This document shows positions 20,204 to 29,883 of a stretch of DNA of 31,861 nt, one piece after another. The notes beneath the pieces were generated by a model that was not told the origin of the DNA, did no database searches, and worked only from the letters and a program-made list of their open reading frames with translations. This DNA is from a virus. The stretch is taken from positions 1 through 31,861 of IMG/VR virus record IMGVR_UViG_3300034682_000392; one strand, written 5' to 3'. Both the position numbers and the translations under genes were made by a program. Position 1 is the first letter of the stretch, and each line of letters begins with the position of its first letter.

Positions 20204-20602
20204 ATGCTGATTAATACACAAATCCGGGAAGCGGTGGCGGGAATTATCCGCGCCTCACAACCGGAATTGGTTATCACGATCGATTCATATCCTAGCGGGT
20301 TTGATGCTACCCGAGAATTGCCCGCTGCAGCAGTTTGGTTTGAGGAGGGGACGCCAGACGATGAATATATCGATTTAGATACCCAATCTGCCGAATTACA
20401 CATCGGTCTTTATGTAAAAACCGATAATTCAGATGCCGATCTGGATGCGTTGGCGGAGCCAATTCGCCTCGCGCTGAAACATGAACTCCTTCCGATTGCA
20501 GCACTGACCTATTCTGGGTTCGCATATGACCGTGATCCCGATTCACCTTGGCGTATTTTGCGCCTGATTTATAACTGCCAATATACACTGGAGGATGCAT
20601 GA
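20204..20602 (+). CDS. Tail terminator, gpU-like
   Basis: A 132-residue protein. It has an N-terminal helix (NTQIREAVAGII), strands with ELPAAAVWFEEG and AELHIGLYVKT, and a C-terminal ILRLIYNCQYTLE strand, the pattern of lambda GpU. GpU forms a hexameric cap that ends tail-tube growth. The ATGA overlap with the tube gene supports coupled expression. Confidence 0.85.
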   Translation: MLINTQIREAVAGIIRASQPELVITIDSYPSGFDATRELPAAAVWFEEGTPDDEYIDLDTQSAELHIGLYVKTDNSDADLDALAEPIRLALKHELLPIAALTYSGFAYDRDPDSPWRILRLIYNCQYTLEDA

Positions 20603-21096
20603 CAATTCCTAATGGAACAAAAGCGCCGGGAGAAGGCAAAGGTACTACGCTATGGCTCTTAAAAGATACGAGCACGCGAGATGCCGCCATTGCGGCACCG
20701 ACCGAAGATGCGTTGTTTGATAAACTTGGTTACCTGATCGATTTTCAGGGGCCCAACATGACTAAAGAAGTCACGTCAGATGCATATCTGGATTCAACAG
20801 ATAGTTATTTAGAAAAATCAGGCGGTGACATTGATCCGGGGCAAATAAAATTTACTGTCGCATATATGCCTGGCAACGAAGTACAGCGTCGAATTTATAA
20901 TAAATTCAACGCAAAAGGCGAGTTGGAATATGGCTTATTCCGTTCAGTGCATATCAGTGGTGCTATCAATTTCTATTACGGCATTATCAGCGGTATATCT
21001 TCCCCATCAAAAGCCGAAAAAGGGAAATTAAAACGTGAAATTTCCGTCGATTTGAGCGGTAAACAAGATTTAGCAGAAGATATTCAGGGGGCCTGA
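20599..21096 (+). CDS. Major tail tube protein, gpV-like
   Basis: A 165-residue protein in the tube position. GTKAPGEGKGTTLWLL begins the family, followed by a beta-sandwich pattern (GQIKFTVAYMPGNEVQRRIYNKF, GLFRSVHISGAINFYYGIISG). It lacks the C-terminal Ig-like domain of lambda V (246 residues). It polymerises as hexamers around the tape measure protein. It overlaps U (ATGA) and G (TGATG). Confidence 0.85.
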   Translation: MTIPNGTKAPGEGKGTTLWLLKDTSTRDAAIAAPTEDALFDKLGYLIDFQGPNMTKEVTSDAYLDSTDSYLEKSGGDIDPGQIKFTVAYMPGNEVQRRIYNKFNAKGELEYGLFRSVHISGAINFYYGIISGISSPSKAEKGKLKREISVDLSGKQDLAEDIQGA

Positions 21097-21512
21097 TGTC
21101 CGCAATACTGAAGACGAAACGGGAGACATTGGGTGAGCAAACGCTCACCCTGTATGAAGCTAGCGCATTGGACTATCTGGATTATCTGGACTATGTAGCG
21201 GAACATCCTTTCCCCGTACTGATGGATGAAGACAGATCTGATATGACAAAAGTTGCTCGGTGGATGCGGGAAATGAACCGAGTTGACCTACTGCATATGA
21301 GCCGTTTTTGTGCTGTTTGCCTGTATCGGGGCTTTGCGCTATCTATTGATGATACTCAGCATATTATTCAGAAAGATTGGCGGTTAGAAGTCACGCAAGC
21401 CCTGTATCTGAAAGCGATCCAGCATAATGGCTTGGCATCTGCCGCTACTGAAACCAGCGAAGAACCAGTCGAATCAGTCACTGATGAAGAACCCATCACC
21501 CCAAAGACGTAG
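21096..21512 (+). CDS. Tail assembly chaperone G-like
   Basis: A 138-residue acidic helical protein upstream of the tape measure, as lambda gpG. Motifs such as LTLYEASALDYLDYLDYV and MTKVARWMREMNRVDLLHMSRFCAVCLYRG fit that family. Near its end lies a slippery CCCAAAG, so a fraction of ribosomes should continue as G-T. It coats the tape measure protein and helps tube assembly, and is not part of the virion. Confidence 0.82.
   Translation: MSAILKTKRETLGEQTLTLYEASALDYLDYLDYVAEHPFPVLMDEDRSDMTKVARWMREMNRVDLLHMSRFCAVCLYRGFALSIDDTQHIIQKDWRLEVTQALYLKAIQHNGLASAATETSEEPVESVTDEEPITPKT
21500..21506 (+). other. Programmed -1 frameshift slippery site (G to GT)
   Basis: C CCA AAG in the zero frame has the X XXY YYZ form used by lambda (G GGA AAG). 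Slipping back one base gives CCC AAA and opens the frame continuing to 21784. The G stop codon follows only two codons later. Confidence 0.82.
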
Positions 21513-21784
21513 TGGCAGCATTGTGGGAATTCGCAAAATTGCTTTCCCGGCAATACAGCATTATCTCCCCCCGTGTTGCCCTTGATGCCATTTCTCTGCC
21601 CGAGCTGCGCGACTGGCAATCGTATTACCAATCAAATTTATCTACTCATGATCTGCTGGTTTATGACTTAGCAGGGAAAGGGCTATTGCCGAATTGCTAT
21701 TCGCGAACTGACCCGATGAATGATGAGCAATTAGAAGATGTGATGTCTGAATTTGCAACGGTCACCTGGAGGCCAAATGAGTGA
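21507..21784 (+). CDS. T extension of tail chaperone GT (frameshift product)
   Basis: Read as the -1 frame extension of G, giving a G-T protein of about 229 residues. The extension (DVVAALWEFAKLLSRQ, LPELRDWQSYY, then EQLEDVMSEFATVTW) matches the T domain, which binds the tail tube subunit while G binds the tape measure. A GTG at 21512 lies in the frame, but no ribosome binding site precedes it, so independent translation is unlikely. It overlaps the tape measure start. Confidence 0.78.
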
Positions 21785-23936
21785 ACAAGCGGGTGATATC
21801 GTTGTTAAATTATCGGCAGACCAAGCAAAATTTGATGCTGATCTGCAGCAGGCCAAAGAGCGATTAAGAAATTTCGGCAATCAATCAAAAGAGACTGATC
21901 AACAAGTCGAAGGACTTGGGAAACGATTAGAAAACGCCGCAGATTACAGCAAGCTGTTCACTATGTCGCTGCAAGATGGTGTCGCGACTTTAACTGGTGC
22001 TGCTGCTGGCGTTATTGGTTTTGCTGCCGGATTATCTGTCTATGTTTCATCTGCCGCAGAGCATGGGCGTGAATTGCAGGAGTACGCCACAAAAGCAGGC
22101 GTTACTGTTGAGCAGATACAAGCATTATCGTATGCGACGGAACAATACAACGTTACCGGCGATAAGATGGCCGACATTCTCAAAGATACCCGCGAAAAGC
22201 TCGGCGAATATGCGGCTACCGGTGGCGGTGGATTTAAAGATTTTTTCGATAATGTAGGGAAGAAAGTCGGATTAACTGCAGCTGAACTGCAAAAGTTGTC
22301 CGGGCCTGATGTTTTAGTCGCAGTAAAAAACGCGATGGATGCAACCAATGTCTCTGCTCAGGAACAAACGTTTTATTTGGAAGGGATCGCCTCTGATCTA
22401 TCGCTGTTAAATCCGTTATTGGAAAATAATGGCCAACGTCTAAAAGATCTTACTGGTCATTACAACAGCCTAAATTCAGCTCTCAGTGCCACCGATATCG
22501 CCAATCTGCAGGCGATGGACCAAAAATTTAAAGATATCGCTATCACCATGCAGGGCGCTTTTGCTCATGGTGTTGTTGGTGCAGGTCAGCAAATTGATTG
22601 GTTTACGGACAAGTTGTCAACAGCGGTTCGCTATTGGGGAACGTTATTTGATAGCTGGTCTGATAACCCTAAAACGGAAGATGCCCTGGTTAAAAAGCTA
22701 GGGGAAAAACGGGAAGAAATCGCCGATCTGAAACAACAGATGGACGATATCAAAGGGAAATACCAGCCTGGCGAAGAAATGCTACGCTGGGATCAAGGTG
22801 CGGTTGATGCCTTGAATCAGCAAATCAAAGAACAGGAAACGGTTCTTGATGATTTACAAAAGAACTACGAAAAAATACGTTTCGGCATGCACGGTGGTTT
22901 GCCCTCCGATAATCCACCGCCGCCAGTTGTAGTTCCTCCGTCGTCGGGCAATTGGCAGCAAGCTAAAAAACCGAAAGAAACAAAAACCAAAGAGCCAAAT
23001 TATGCGGCGGTTGATTCATTCCGTGATGAAACAACCGCTATTGGTCTGGAACTGGAAAAGCGCAAAGCCTTGCTCCAGAACAGCCAGCAGGCTATGACCT
23101 CGTTGGAACAGCAGTATCGTGATCAACGCGCTGTAGATATTCAGACACAATATGGCGCTGAAATTATCGAAGAGCAGAACCGCTACACCAAACAACAGCA
23201 GGCGTTACAGGATAAATACGCGTCAGCATATGATGCAGCCGCAACAAATCATGAGCTTCAGTTCACGCTCCAGCAAGAACGGTACACTGCTCTTGAGAAT
23301 CTAAAACAAGATCATGAAACCAGACTGCTCCAGGCTGAGGTTGATCGCGTAGGGAAACAGCGCGCTTATCAGCAGCAAGTTGCTCAGGAACTGTTGAGTT
23401 ATACCGAACAGACCATGAGCATCACAACCAGCGCTATGCAAAACGCGGGTATGGAGCATACGGCGGTCTATAAAGCGTTGTTCCTGGCTCAAAAAGCGGC
23501 AGCTATTCCGGCAATGGTGGTGTCAACGGAAGAGGCTGCAGCCAAGGCGCTGGCTGCGTTCCCCCCGCCTTATTCAATTGGGTTGTCTAATGCTGTTCGA
23601 ACTATGGGTTATGCCTCTATTGGCATTGTTGCTGGTCAAGCGATTGCGGGTATGGCGCATGATGGTATCGACAATATCCCCAAAGAAGGCACATGGTTAT
23701 TAGACCAAGGTGAACGCGTTGTTGACTCCAGAACTAACTCTGATTTGAAAGATTATCTTGCCTCTCGTGGACGTGGCGGATTTACGGTGTATCAGACGCT
23801 GAACGTCACCGGAAATGGCGATACCGCCTTATATAACGCCATGTTGCAAGCTGCAGAAATCGGGGCACAAAAGGCCTATTCCGCTGTCGGTAGTGATTTC
23901 AAAACAAATGGCCCACTCAGGCGGTCATTATCATAG
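21777..23936 (+). CDS. Tail tape measure protein
   Basis: A 719-residue protein from ATG 21777 (GGAGG upstream). It begins GDIVVKLSADQAKFDADLQQAKERL, typical of lambda H-like tape measures. A hydrophobic segment lies at about 68-88, with coiled coils across much of the middle (Gln/Glu/Lys-rich). The C-terminal AHDGIDNIPKEGTWLLDQGERVVD is the characteristic tape-measure end motif. Its length would set a tail roughly like or slightly shorter than lambda's (H, 853 residues). It also helps DNA entry through the inner membrane. Confidence 0.92.
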   Translation: MSEQAGDIVVKLSADQAKFDADLQQAKERLRNFGNQSKETDQQVEGLGKRLENAADYSKLFTMSLQDGVATLTGAAAGVIGFAAGLSVYVSSAAEHGRELQEYATKAGVTVEQIQALSYATEQYNVTGDKMADILKDTREKLGEYAATGGGGFKDFFDNVGKKVGLTAAELQKLSGPDVLVAVKNAMDATNVSAQEQTFYLEGIASDLSLLNPLLENNGQRLKDLTGHYNSLNSALSATDIANLQAMDQKFKDIAITMQGAFAHGVVGAGQQIDWFTDKLSTAVRYWGTLFDSWSDNPKTEDALVKKLGEKREEIADLKQQMDDIKGKYQPGEEMLRWDQGAVDALNQQIKEQETVLDDLQKNYEKIRFGMHGGLPSDNPPPPVVVPPSSGNWQQAKKPKETKTKEPNYAAVDSFRDETTAIGLELEKRKALLQNSQQAMTSLEQQYRDQRAVDIQTQYGAEIIEEQNRYTKQQQALQDKYASAYDAAATNHELQFTLQQERYTALENLKQDHETRLLQAEVDRVGKQRAYQQQVAQELLSYTEQTMSITTSAMQNAGMEHTAVYKALFLAQKAAAIPAMVVSTEEAAAKALAAFPPPYSIGLSNAVRTMGYASIGIVAGQAIAGMAHDGIDNIPKEGTWLLDQGERVVDSRTNSDLKDYLASRGRGGFTVYQTLNVTGNGDTALYNAMLQAAEIGAQKAYSAVGSDFKTNGPLRRSLS

Positions 23937-23945
23937 GAGGTTACA

Positions 23946-24557
23946 TTGTCAGTTATATTGCAATGGCCCATCGATTTAATGCCCAACGAAATGACGTTAA
24001 CCCCCATTAGTAATTCCAAATCGTTTGCCAGTCCATTTTCTGGATCAACTCAAACAGCGAGGTTCCCAGGAACATATTGGGCAATGGATTTATCATTCAC
24101 AAAATTAAATGATGAAACCGGTCCGCGTTTAGAGGTTCTGATCTCCCAGTTAGACGGCGAAGCAGGACGAATTATGATCTGGGATTTTGCCGCAAAATTG
24201 GTAAGTTCACCGCAACCAGTTTATGGGGCTCCCATCGTTACTTTAGCTACATCATTATCGTCAAATATTATGAGCCGTGGCTGGCAACCCAATACACGAG
24301 TATTGAAATTAGGTGGTTGGGTACAAGTCGGTGACGAACTGAAACGAGTTACTGCGGATGTTGATAGTGACATGTCGGGACAGGCAGTTATTCCTGTTTC
24401 GCCGATGTTACGAAATGACTACGCAAACGGGACGCCATTAATTGTGAGCAGACCCTGCGGTAAATTTAAACTAAAAGACAACTCACAGGGGGCGTCTCAT
24501 CGTAAATCGTCTAAATCCAGCATGTCTTTGTCTTTTGTTGAGGCCTTTTATCCATGA
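23946..24557 (+). CDS. Minor tail tip protein
   Basis: A 203-residue protein from TTG 23946 with GGAGG 6 bases upstream. It is beta-rich (ILQWPIDLMPNEMTLTP, GTYWAMDLSFTKL, GRIMIWDF). It sits in the position of gpM-type distal tail proteins between the tape measure and the DUF2163-like gene. The exact family name is not certain. It probably forms part of the tail tip ring. ATGA overlap couples it to the next gene. Confidence 0.65.
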   Translation: MSVILQWPIDLMPNEMTLTPISNSKSFASPFSGSTQTARFPGTYWAMDLSFTKLNDETGPRLEVLISQLDGEAGRIMIWDFAAKLVSSPQPVYGAPIVTLATSLSSNIMSRGWQPNTRVLKLGGWVQVGDELKRVTADVDSDMSGQAVIPVSPMLRNDYANGTPLIVSRPCGKFKLKDNSQGASHRKSSKSSMSLSFVEAFYP

Positions 24558-25138
24558 CCTTTTACTCTCCGGTATCCGATGAAGTCGCTCAGGCAATGTG
24601 CCAGCCGCACGTTGATATGGTTATCGCCATCAAGATCAGTCTGGAAAACGATGATGTCAGGGCGCATACCGGCGTAGGCCCGCTGGTGATCAATGGTGAA
24701 ACCTATTATGGCGTAGGGAGTTTTGGCGAAATCGGCAGTGTGAAAGAAGAGCATACGACCAGCGCATCAAAACTATCACTAACGTTAAATGGTCTCGATC
24801 AATCACTGGTTGCGCATGTGCTGAATACGAATGTCGTAGGGCGTAGCGTTGAAGAATATCTGGTCGTTATTCAGAACGGAGCCCCGTTGGCCGCGAATCT
24901 GATTTTCAAAGGCAAGATCGCCGACTCCGGTCTGGGCGCGGGAAATACCAATGCAATCAAACTCACTGCCTCAAATATTTTTGAAGACTGGCAGCGAGCT
25001 GCAAAAAAACGCTACACAGAACAAAGCCACCTCAAAGACCATCCCGACGATCACGTGTTTCGCTATGTCGCGCAAATGGCCGAACGAACCATTCTGTGGG
25101 GCGCAAAAGCTGACGCGCCGGGGTTCAATTATTCATAG
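24554..25138 (+). CDS. Tail tip protein, DUF2163-like
   Basis: A 194-residue protein in the gpL position. The pattern VDMVIAIKI, GPLVINGETYYGVGSFGEIGSVKEE, LSLTLNGL and IFKGKI corresponds to DUF2163-like or gene-transfer-agent-like baseplate hub proteins. Lambda L's C-terminal iron-sulfur domain is not evident, as no Cys cluster follows. It should link the tail tip ring to the hub. Confidence 0.65.
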   Translation: MTFYSPVSDEVAQAMCQPHVDMVIAIKISLENDDVRAHTGVGPLVINGETYYGVGSFGEIGSVKEEHTTSASKLSLTLNGLDQSLVAHVLNTNVVGRSVEEYLVVIQNGAPLAANLIFKGKIADSGLGAGNTNAIKLTASNIFEDWQRAAKKRYTEQSHLKDHPDDHVFRYVAQMAERTILWGAKADAPGFNYS

Positions 25139-25146
25139 GTTAAAAC

Positions 25147-25542
25147 ATGCGAAAACCAGACTGGCAGAAACAACTGCTAACCACCATTGAGGCCGCTATG
25201 AAGCGGCCTTTTTGTTGGGGAAAAACCGACTGTTGCCTGTTTGTTGCCGATTGCTGCGTCGCGATTTCAGGGAAAGACCCCGCCGAAAAATATCGGGGCC
25301 AATACGACTCAGAACTGGGCGCGAAAAAAGCCCTGCTTAAATTCGGTTCTATCGAATCGGCTCTCTCCACACTGTTTGCTGAAATTCCCGTCTCGATGGC
25401 GCAGCGCGGTGATGCAGTGCTGTTCGATGGCGATAACGGCAAAACGGTAGGCGTGGTGTGGGCTGGAAAGATTTGGTCAACGGGAGAGAGCGGAGTTGTT
25501 CCTGTTAACGCAAAACCAATCACCGCGTGGAGAGTTGAATAA
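25147..25542 (+). CDS. Tail assembly protein, NlpC/P60-like (DUF6950)
   Basis: A 131-residue protein. MKRPFCWGKTDCCLFVADC shows the WGxxDC signature of phage tail peptidase-like proteins (DUF6950; Cys nucleophile within TDC), followed by GKDPAEKYRGQY and RGDAVLFDGDNGKTVGVVW. Lambda K is the functional counterpart: local cell-wall hydrolysis or tail tip assembly. TAATG overlap with the J-like gene. Confidence 0.8.
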   Translation: MRKPDWQKQLLTTIEAAMKRPFCWGKTDCCLFVADCCVAISGKDPAEKYRGQYDSELGAKKALLKFGSIESALSTLFAEIPVSMAQRGDAVLFDGDNGKTVGVVWAGKIWSTGESGVVPVNAKPITAWRVE

Positions 25543-28500
25543 TGGGGCAAGTAGTTGAGTCGATTGCAATTGGCGTCGGTGTCGGTGCATTGGTTTTCTT
25601 TACCGGCGGGCTTGGCATCGCTGCTTTGAGCGGATTTGGCGCGGCAGTTGGCATTGGTGCAGCGGCAATGTCACTAAGCATGACGCTGATGATGAAAACC
25701 CCCAATACATCAGCATATACCAGCCAATCGGAACGTAAACAGGTTTTACGTTCTGCAGCTGCATCAAAAACGGCAACCTACGGTAAAACAGTTTCAGCCG
25801 GTGTGCTGATCTTCGCCGAGGAACAATCCGGTGAACAAACAGATGGTGAATGGGTGCATTTGGTGATCGCTATTGCCGGGCATTATTTACACGGCATTGG
25901 CACTATCTGGCTCGGTGATAACACCATTGATACCTACGGTGAGTATGCCAGTCATGAATTAATCAACGATGCACAAACGGTAAATCAATTTTTAGTAGAT
26001 AACTGCCCATCATGGAAATCAGACATGATTGGGAAAGGGGTTGCATTATTACGGGTTAGCCTGAAATTCAATGCTGATAAATTTCCATCCGGCATTCCAA
26101 ATATAAAATTGGAAAAATTCGGGCGTGAATTATATGACCCACGAGACGGGCTGACGAAATATTCAAATAACGCTGCATTAGTAATTCTGGATTATTACCG
26201 CAATTATTTATACGTGTCTGATAGTGAATTGCTATGGGATTACTGGAAAGAAGCCGCCAATATTTGTGATGAGACAGTTACTAATAGTGATGGCACCACA
26301 GAGCCACGTTATACTATTAACGGCGAATTTGATTTATCTGAAACCAAGACCAAAGTTTTGGATGATATGTTATTGGCCTGTGCTGGTGATCCAGTCTATG
26401 TCGGCGGTAAACATGGTCTAATGGTGGGCGCGTATTACGGCCCCGATACGCTTGATTTATATGATTATCAAATTTCCGGTGATATTTCGATCACGCCGGA
26501 AAGTTCGATGACCGATCGCATTAATACTGTCACCGGAAAATTCGTTGACCCAGAGCAGAGTTATGCCGACACCGATTTTCCGGCGGTAACTGTCGATGCA
26601 TGGATTGAAGCCGACGGCGGAGAAATCAAAGAGGATGTCACTTACCGTTTTGTGACATCTGAATGGCAGGCCCAGCGGTTAGCTAACATCAAATTACGCC
26701 TTAAACGCTATGGCCGCACCATCAAAGTGCCGATGAACATGTCGGGTTTTGCTTATCGTCCGGGCCGTTATGTAAATCTGTATATCAAAACACTGGGTAT
26801 TGACGGGCATACATTCCGCATTCGTGACTGGGATTTTCATCCGCAGAACGGCATTGCAATCACACTCAGAGATGAACCGCCAGAGGTGTATGGCGACGCT
26901 ATCGGCGCGGCACTCATTCGCTCTGCATTAACCTCATTACCGACCGGCGGCGTGGCGATGCCGGATAACCTGCAGTTCGTCACCGAGCAGGTTGGTGACG
27001 TGGTGCAGGGGCTGCTGACCTGGACAAACACCGGCACAATCACGGTCAATAATGTAATTGTTCGTCGTGATGGCACAACGGTATTAACCGCGCAGACACC
27101 GGGCCAGTCATGCCGACTGTCTGGCTTACCGTCCGGTCAGTACACTGCAGAGGTTCGCGCCGCGGCATTAACCGGCGCACAGTCGCCAGCCGCCGGAGTA
27201 TCGTTCACGATTGCAACGCCACCCATTCCGGTGGCAGTGAATATCGAAGCGGCCAACTGGTCGTTAGAGTTGCGGCCTGTTTTTGCCACTGCTGCATCAT
27301 TTGGCACGCTGTGTGAGTTTTTCTTCTCAACGGTTAACGTGCCATTGGCCAACGTCGAGGCGACCACCACAAATCTCGGCCTTGCGGCTTATCTGGTGCA
27401 CACAGGTTTACAGCCGGACACGGAGTATCACTACTGGATCAGGGCGGTTAATGCTTATGGGAAATCAGCGTTTTATGCGCTGACCGCCCGAACCGCCTAT
27501 GACCCTGCCAGCTTGATCGCCGTGTTGGATAGTCAGATCGGTGCGGAGCAACTGCGTGCTGATTTGCGAACACAGATTGAACTGATACCAGGCAACACAT
27601 CGTCACTGCAAAAAATCCAGGTTGATTTAAGTTCGCTGACGACGCGTCAAGAGCAGGCCGAGGCCATTCTAAAAGCGGCGCAGGACACGCTGGGTAGCAC
27701 TACGATCAACGTGTCTCTGCTGCATGATGAATTGAGCCGGTTGGTGCAGAAGAACAGCGCCGATGTGCAGTCATTGCGCGAAGCGATTTTCACGGTTAAC
27801 GCCGAAACCGGCGAGATCACCGCTGATGCGCTGGCTGCAGAACGCAACGAAAGACTTCTCAGTATTAACCAGGTGACGCAGCGGCTGGCTGCAGCAGAAG
27901 GGCTGATCAGTCAGAAAGCAACGACTGTAGACGTTGAACTGCAACGCTCGCGTCTCTCGACTGTTGAGTCACAGATTGACTCAATTAACGGTCAGCTTAT
28001 CGAAACGGTCACACAGGCTGAATTTGGCGATGCGGTTGAAGATGTTACGCAATTAACAAATCGAATGTCAGCAGCTGAAGGGGCGATCAACTCCAAAGCC
28101 GAGGCGCAATCAGTCAATGAGGTCAGTCAGCGCGTTTCCACAGCTGAGCAGACACTGCAGGCGGTGAATAATGACTTGCAGTCAAAGGCGCAGCAGATCA
28201 ATCAAATCAGCTCCGCCTATCAGCAGGCCGATCAGCAGAACACTGCCGCTATTACTGAGCTTGGGCAAACGGTTGCCACTCAAAATCAGACTACCGCGCA
28301 GCAGCTGCAATCGCTGGGCTCGTCACTGGGCGAACTCGATAGCTCGGTGACTGAATTGCAACAGACGGTCACCGGTGAAAGTAGCAGCATGGCCGGAAAG
28401 TTGGAAATTTTGCAGGCGCGTGCGAATGCGGCAGCAGTTGCAGCTGCCAATGCGGCGTTAGCTGATGATGAAACCGCACGCGGAAACCGCAAATCAGAGG

Positions 28501-29882
28501 CCGCGATTAAACATGATCAATCTGTTTTAGCTAACGAACAGGAGGCACAGGCTAAAACTATTGAGCAAATCAGTGCTGAACTGGTGACGACAGAGCAGGA
28601 GCTGACAGCAAAAATAACGGAGGCGAAAACAACCAGTGCGAACGCGGTGCAGGCACTCTCGCAAACCGTTGAAACACTGGAGTCAGAGTTAAAAGCGGCG
28701 GATTCTCAGGCCCGATCATCAGTTGAACAGCTCGAACAAACTGTCGCGACTGAAAATGAGGCCATGAATCAGCGGGTGACGCAGGCTGTGTCCGGTTATC
28801 AATCGTCGGATGCTGCACTACAGGCCGCACTGCAACAGGAAGGCACCACGCGCGCACTGGTTGATGGCGCTCAGGCCCAGCAAATCGCGCAAATGTCGGC
28901 TGATTACAAGTCTGCTGATGCCGCGTTGGGCGGGCGGATCACTGATGTGAACAACACGCTGGTAGCGGGTGATGCTGCACTGGCGCAGCGAATGACACTG
29001 ATTGAGTCAACAGCGCAATCGGACAAAGCCACGCTGCAGGCATTGATCCAGCAAGAGGGCACAACTCGTGCGGGTGTTGATGGTGTTCAGGCACAACAGA
29101 TCGCGACCTCACAGGCTGCAGCCAATGAAGCGTTATCTTCTGTGCAAACTGTTAGCCTGGCACAAGCAGGAACTGCCAATCAGTTGGCCGCGTTATGGGC
29201 CACAAAAGCACAGGTCAACGGTGCCTCTGCCGGTTTCGGCCTCGAAGTGCAGCTGAATGCCGACGGCTCTGTAATCAGCTCATTTATCATTGATGCTGAT
29301 GTGTTTGCGGTGCTAAGTCGCGCCATTGGCGTAACCAGCACTATTCATCCGTTTGTAGTAAAAAACGGCATCGTTTATATCAATCACGCGATGATAGACA
29401 GTGCCGAAATTAATCAACTGATCGCGAGTTATATTTCAGTCACTGAGTTGGTTGGGGTTGTTATTCGCGGGGCTGCTATTTACGGCACGAATATATTCGG
29501 TGGCGCGTTAAATATCGGCTCAGGAAAGGCGTTAATTAACTCGGATGGACGGGCAACATTTCAGGATATTGTTGTATCTGGCGGCTCAATTAATATCGGC
29601 AATGGAAAGGCTGTTATTAATCCGGATGGTTCGGCATATTTTGAAAATCCGGTAATTAGCCGGGATATTGTTGTTGATAGTGGTTCTGTAAGTGTTGGAA
29701 ATATTCTCTCTGCAGCAGATTGGCAGGATGTTGGTGATTTGATGCCGTTGCCGACAGGATATACCGACCGTTCTCGCAAACATCGACGAAAAATTATTAT
29801 TGCAAATATTCCATTTGGCCAGTGGTCAGGGTCTGAAACCTATATGGGGTCGTCTCAGAAAACGGAAAATAAAGCACGCTAA
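25542..29882 (+). CDS. Tail tip host-specificity protein J-like, truncated by transposon
   Basis: A 1446-residue product; the last 11 or so residues come from the transposon's inverted repeat. The N-terminus has a Gly/Ala-rich hydrophobic stretch (about 8-52). About 60-460 is the tail-tip hub, including [18 protein letters not shown] and the baseplate-like region. Two fibronectin III-like domains follow (about 470-555 and 560-655), then a long coiled-coil region with internal repeats (about 680-1215), a DUF1983-like segment (about 1200-1270), and a Gly-rich beta-repeat part (about 1310-1390: [20 protein letters not shown] and similar repeats). Homologues bind the receptor with the C-terminus. 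Here that end is cut, so infectivity is likely lost or altered. Confidence 0.88.
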   Translation: MGQVVESIAIGVGVGALVFFTGGLGIAALSGFGAAVGIGAAAMSLSMTLMMKTPNTSAYTSQSERKQVLRSAAASKTATYGKTVSAGVLIFAEEQSGEQTDGEWVHLVIAIAGHYLHGIGTIWLGDNTIDTYGEYASHELINDAQTVNQFLVDNCPSWKSDMIGKGVALLRVSLKFNADKFPSGIPNIKLEKFGRELYDPRDGLTKYSNNAALVILDYYRNYLYVSDSELLWDYWKEAANICDETVTNSDGTTEPRYTINGEFDLSETKTKVLDDMLLACAGDPVYVGGKHGLMVGAYYGPDTLDLYDYQISGDISITPESSMTDRINTVTGKFVDPEQSYADTDFPAVTVDAWIEADGGEIKEDVTYRFVTSEWQAQRLANIKLRLKRYGRTIKVPMNMSGFAYRPGRYVNLYIKTLGIDGHTFRIRDWDFHPQNGIAITLRDEPPEVYGDAIGAALIRSALTSLPTGGVAMPDNLQFVTEQVGDVVQGLLTWTNTGTITVNNVIVRRDGTTVLTAQTPGQSCRLSGLPSGQYTAEVRAAALTGAQSPAAGVSFTIATPPIPVAVNIEAANWSLELRPVFATAASFGTLCEFFFSTVNVPLANVEATTTNLGLAAYLVHTGLQPDTEYHYWIRAVNAYGKSAFYALTARTAYDPASLIAVLDSQIGAEQLRADLRTQIELIPGNTSSLQKIQVDLSSLTTRQEQAEAILKAAQDTLGSTTINVSLLHDELSRLVQKNSADVQSLREAIFTVNAETGEITADALAAERNERLLSINQVTQRLAAAEGLISQKATTVDVELQRSRLSTVESQIDSINGQLIETVTQAEFGDAVEDVTQLTNRMSAAEGAINSKAEAQSVNEVSQRVSTAEQTLQAVNNDLQSKAQQINQISSAYQQADQQNTAAITELGQTVATQNQTTAQQLQSLGSSLGELDSSVTELQQTVTGESSSMAGKLEILQARANAAAVAAANAALADDETARGNRKSEAAIKHDQSVLANEQEAQAKTIEQISAELVTTEQELTAKITEAKTTSANAVQALSQTVETLESELKAADSQARSSVEQLEQTVATENEAMNQRVTQAVSGYQSSDAALQAALQQEGTTRALVDGAQAQQIAQMSADYKSADAALGGRITDVNNTLVAGDAALAQRMTLIESTAQSDKATLQALIQQEGTTRAGVDGVQAQQIATSQAAANEALSSVQTVSLAQAGTANQLAALWATKAQVNGASAGFGLEVQLNADGSVISSFIIDADVFAVLSRAIGVTSTIHPFVVKNGIVYINHAMIDSAEINQLIASYISVTELVGVVIRGAAIYGTNIFGGALNIGSGKALINSDGRATFQDIVVSGGSINIGNGKAVINPDGSAYFENPVISRDIVVDSGSVSVGNILSAADWQDVGDLMPLPTGYTDRSRKHRRKIIIANIPFGQWSGSETYMGSSQKTENKAR

Positions 29883-29883
29883 G
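29846..29883. repeat. 38-bp terminal inverted repeat of Tn21-type transposon
   Basis: The 38 bases start GGGGTCGTCTCAG and end GCACGCTAAG, the standard terminal repeat of the Tn21 subgroup of Tn3-family elements. It overlaps the stop codon of tnpA. TATAT (29841-29845) immediately outside would be one copy of the 5-bp target duplication; the partner lies outside the window. Confidence 0.93.
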
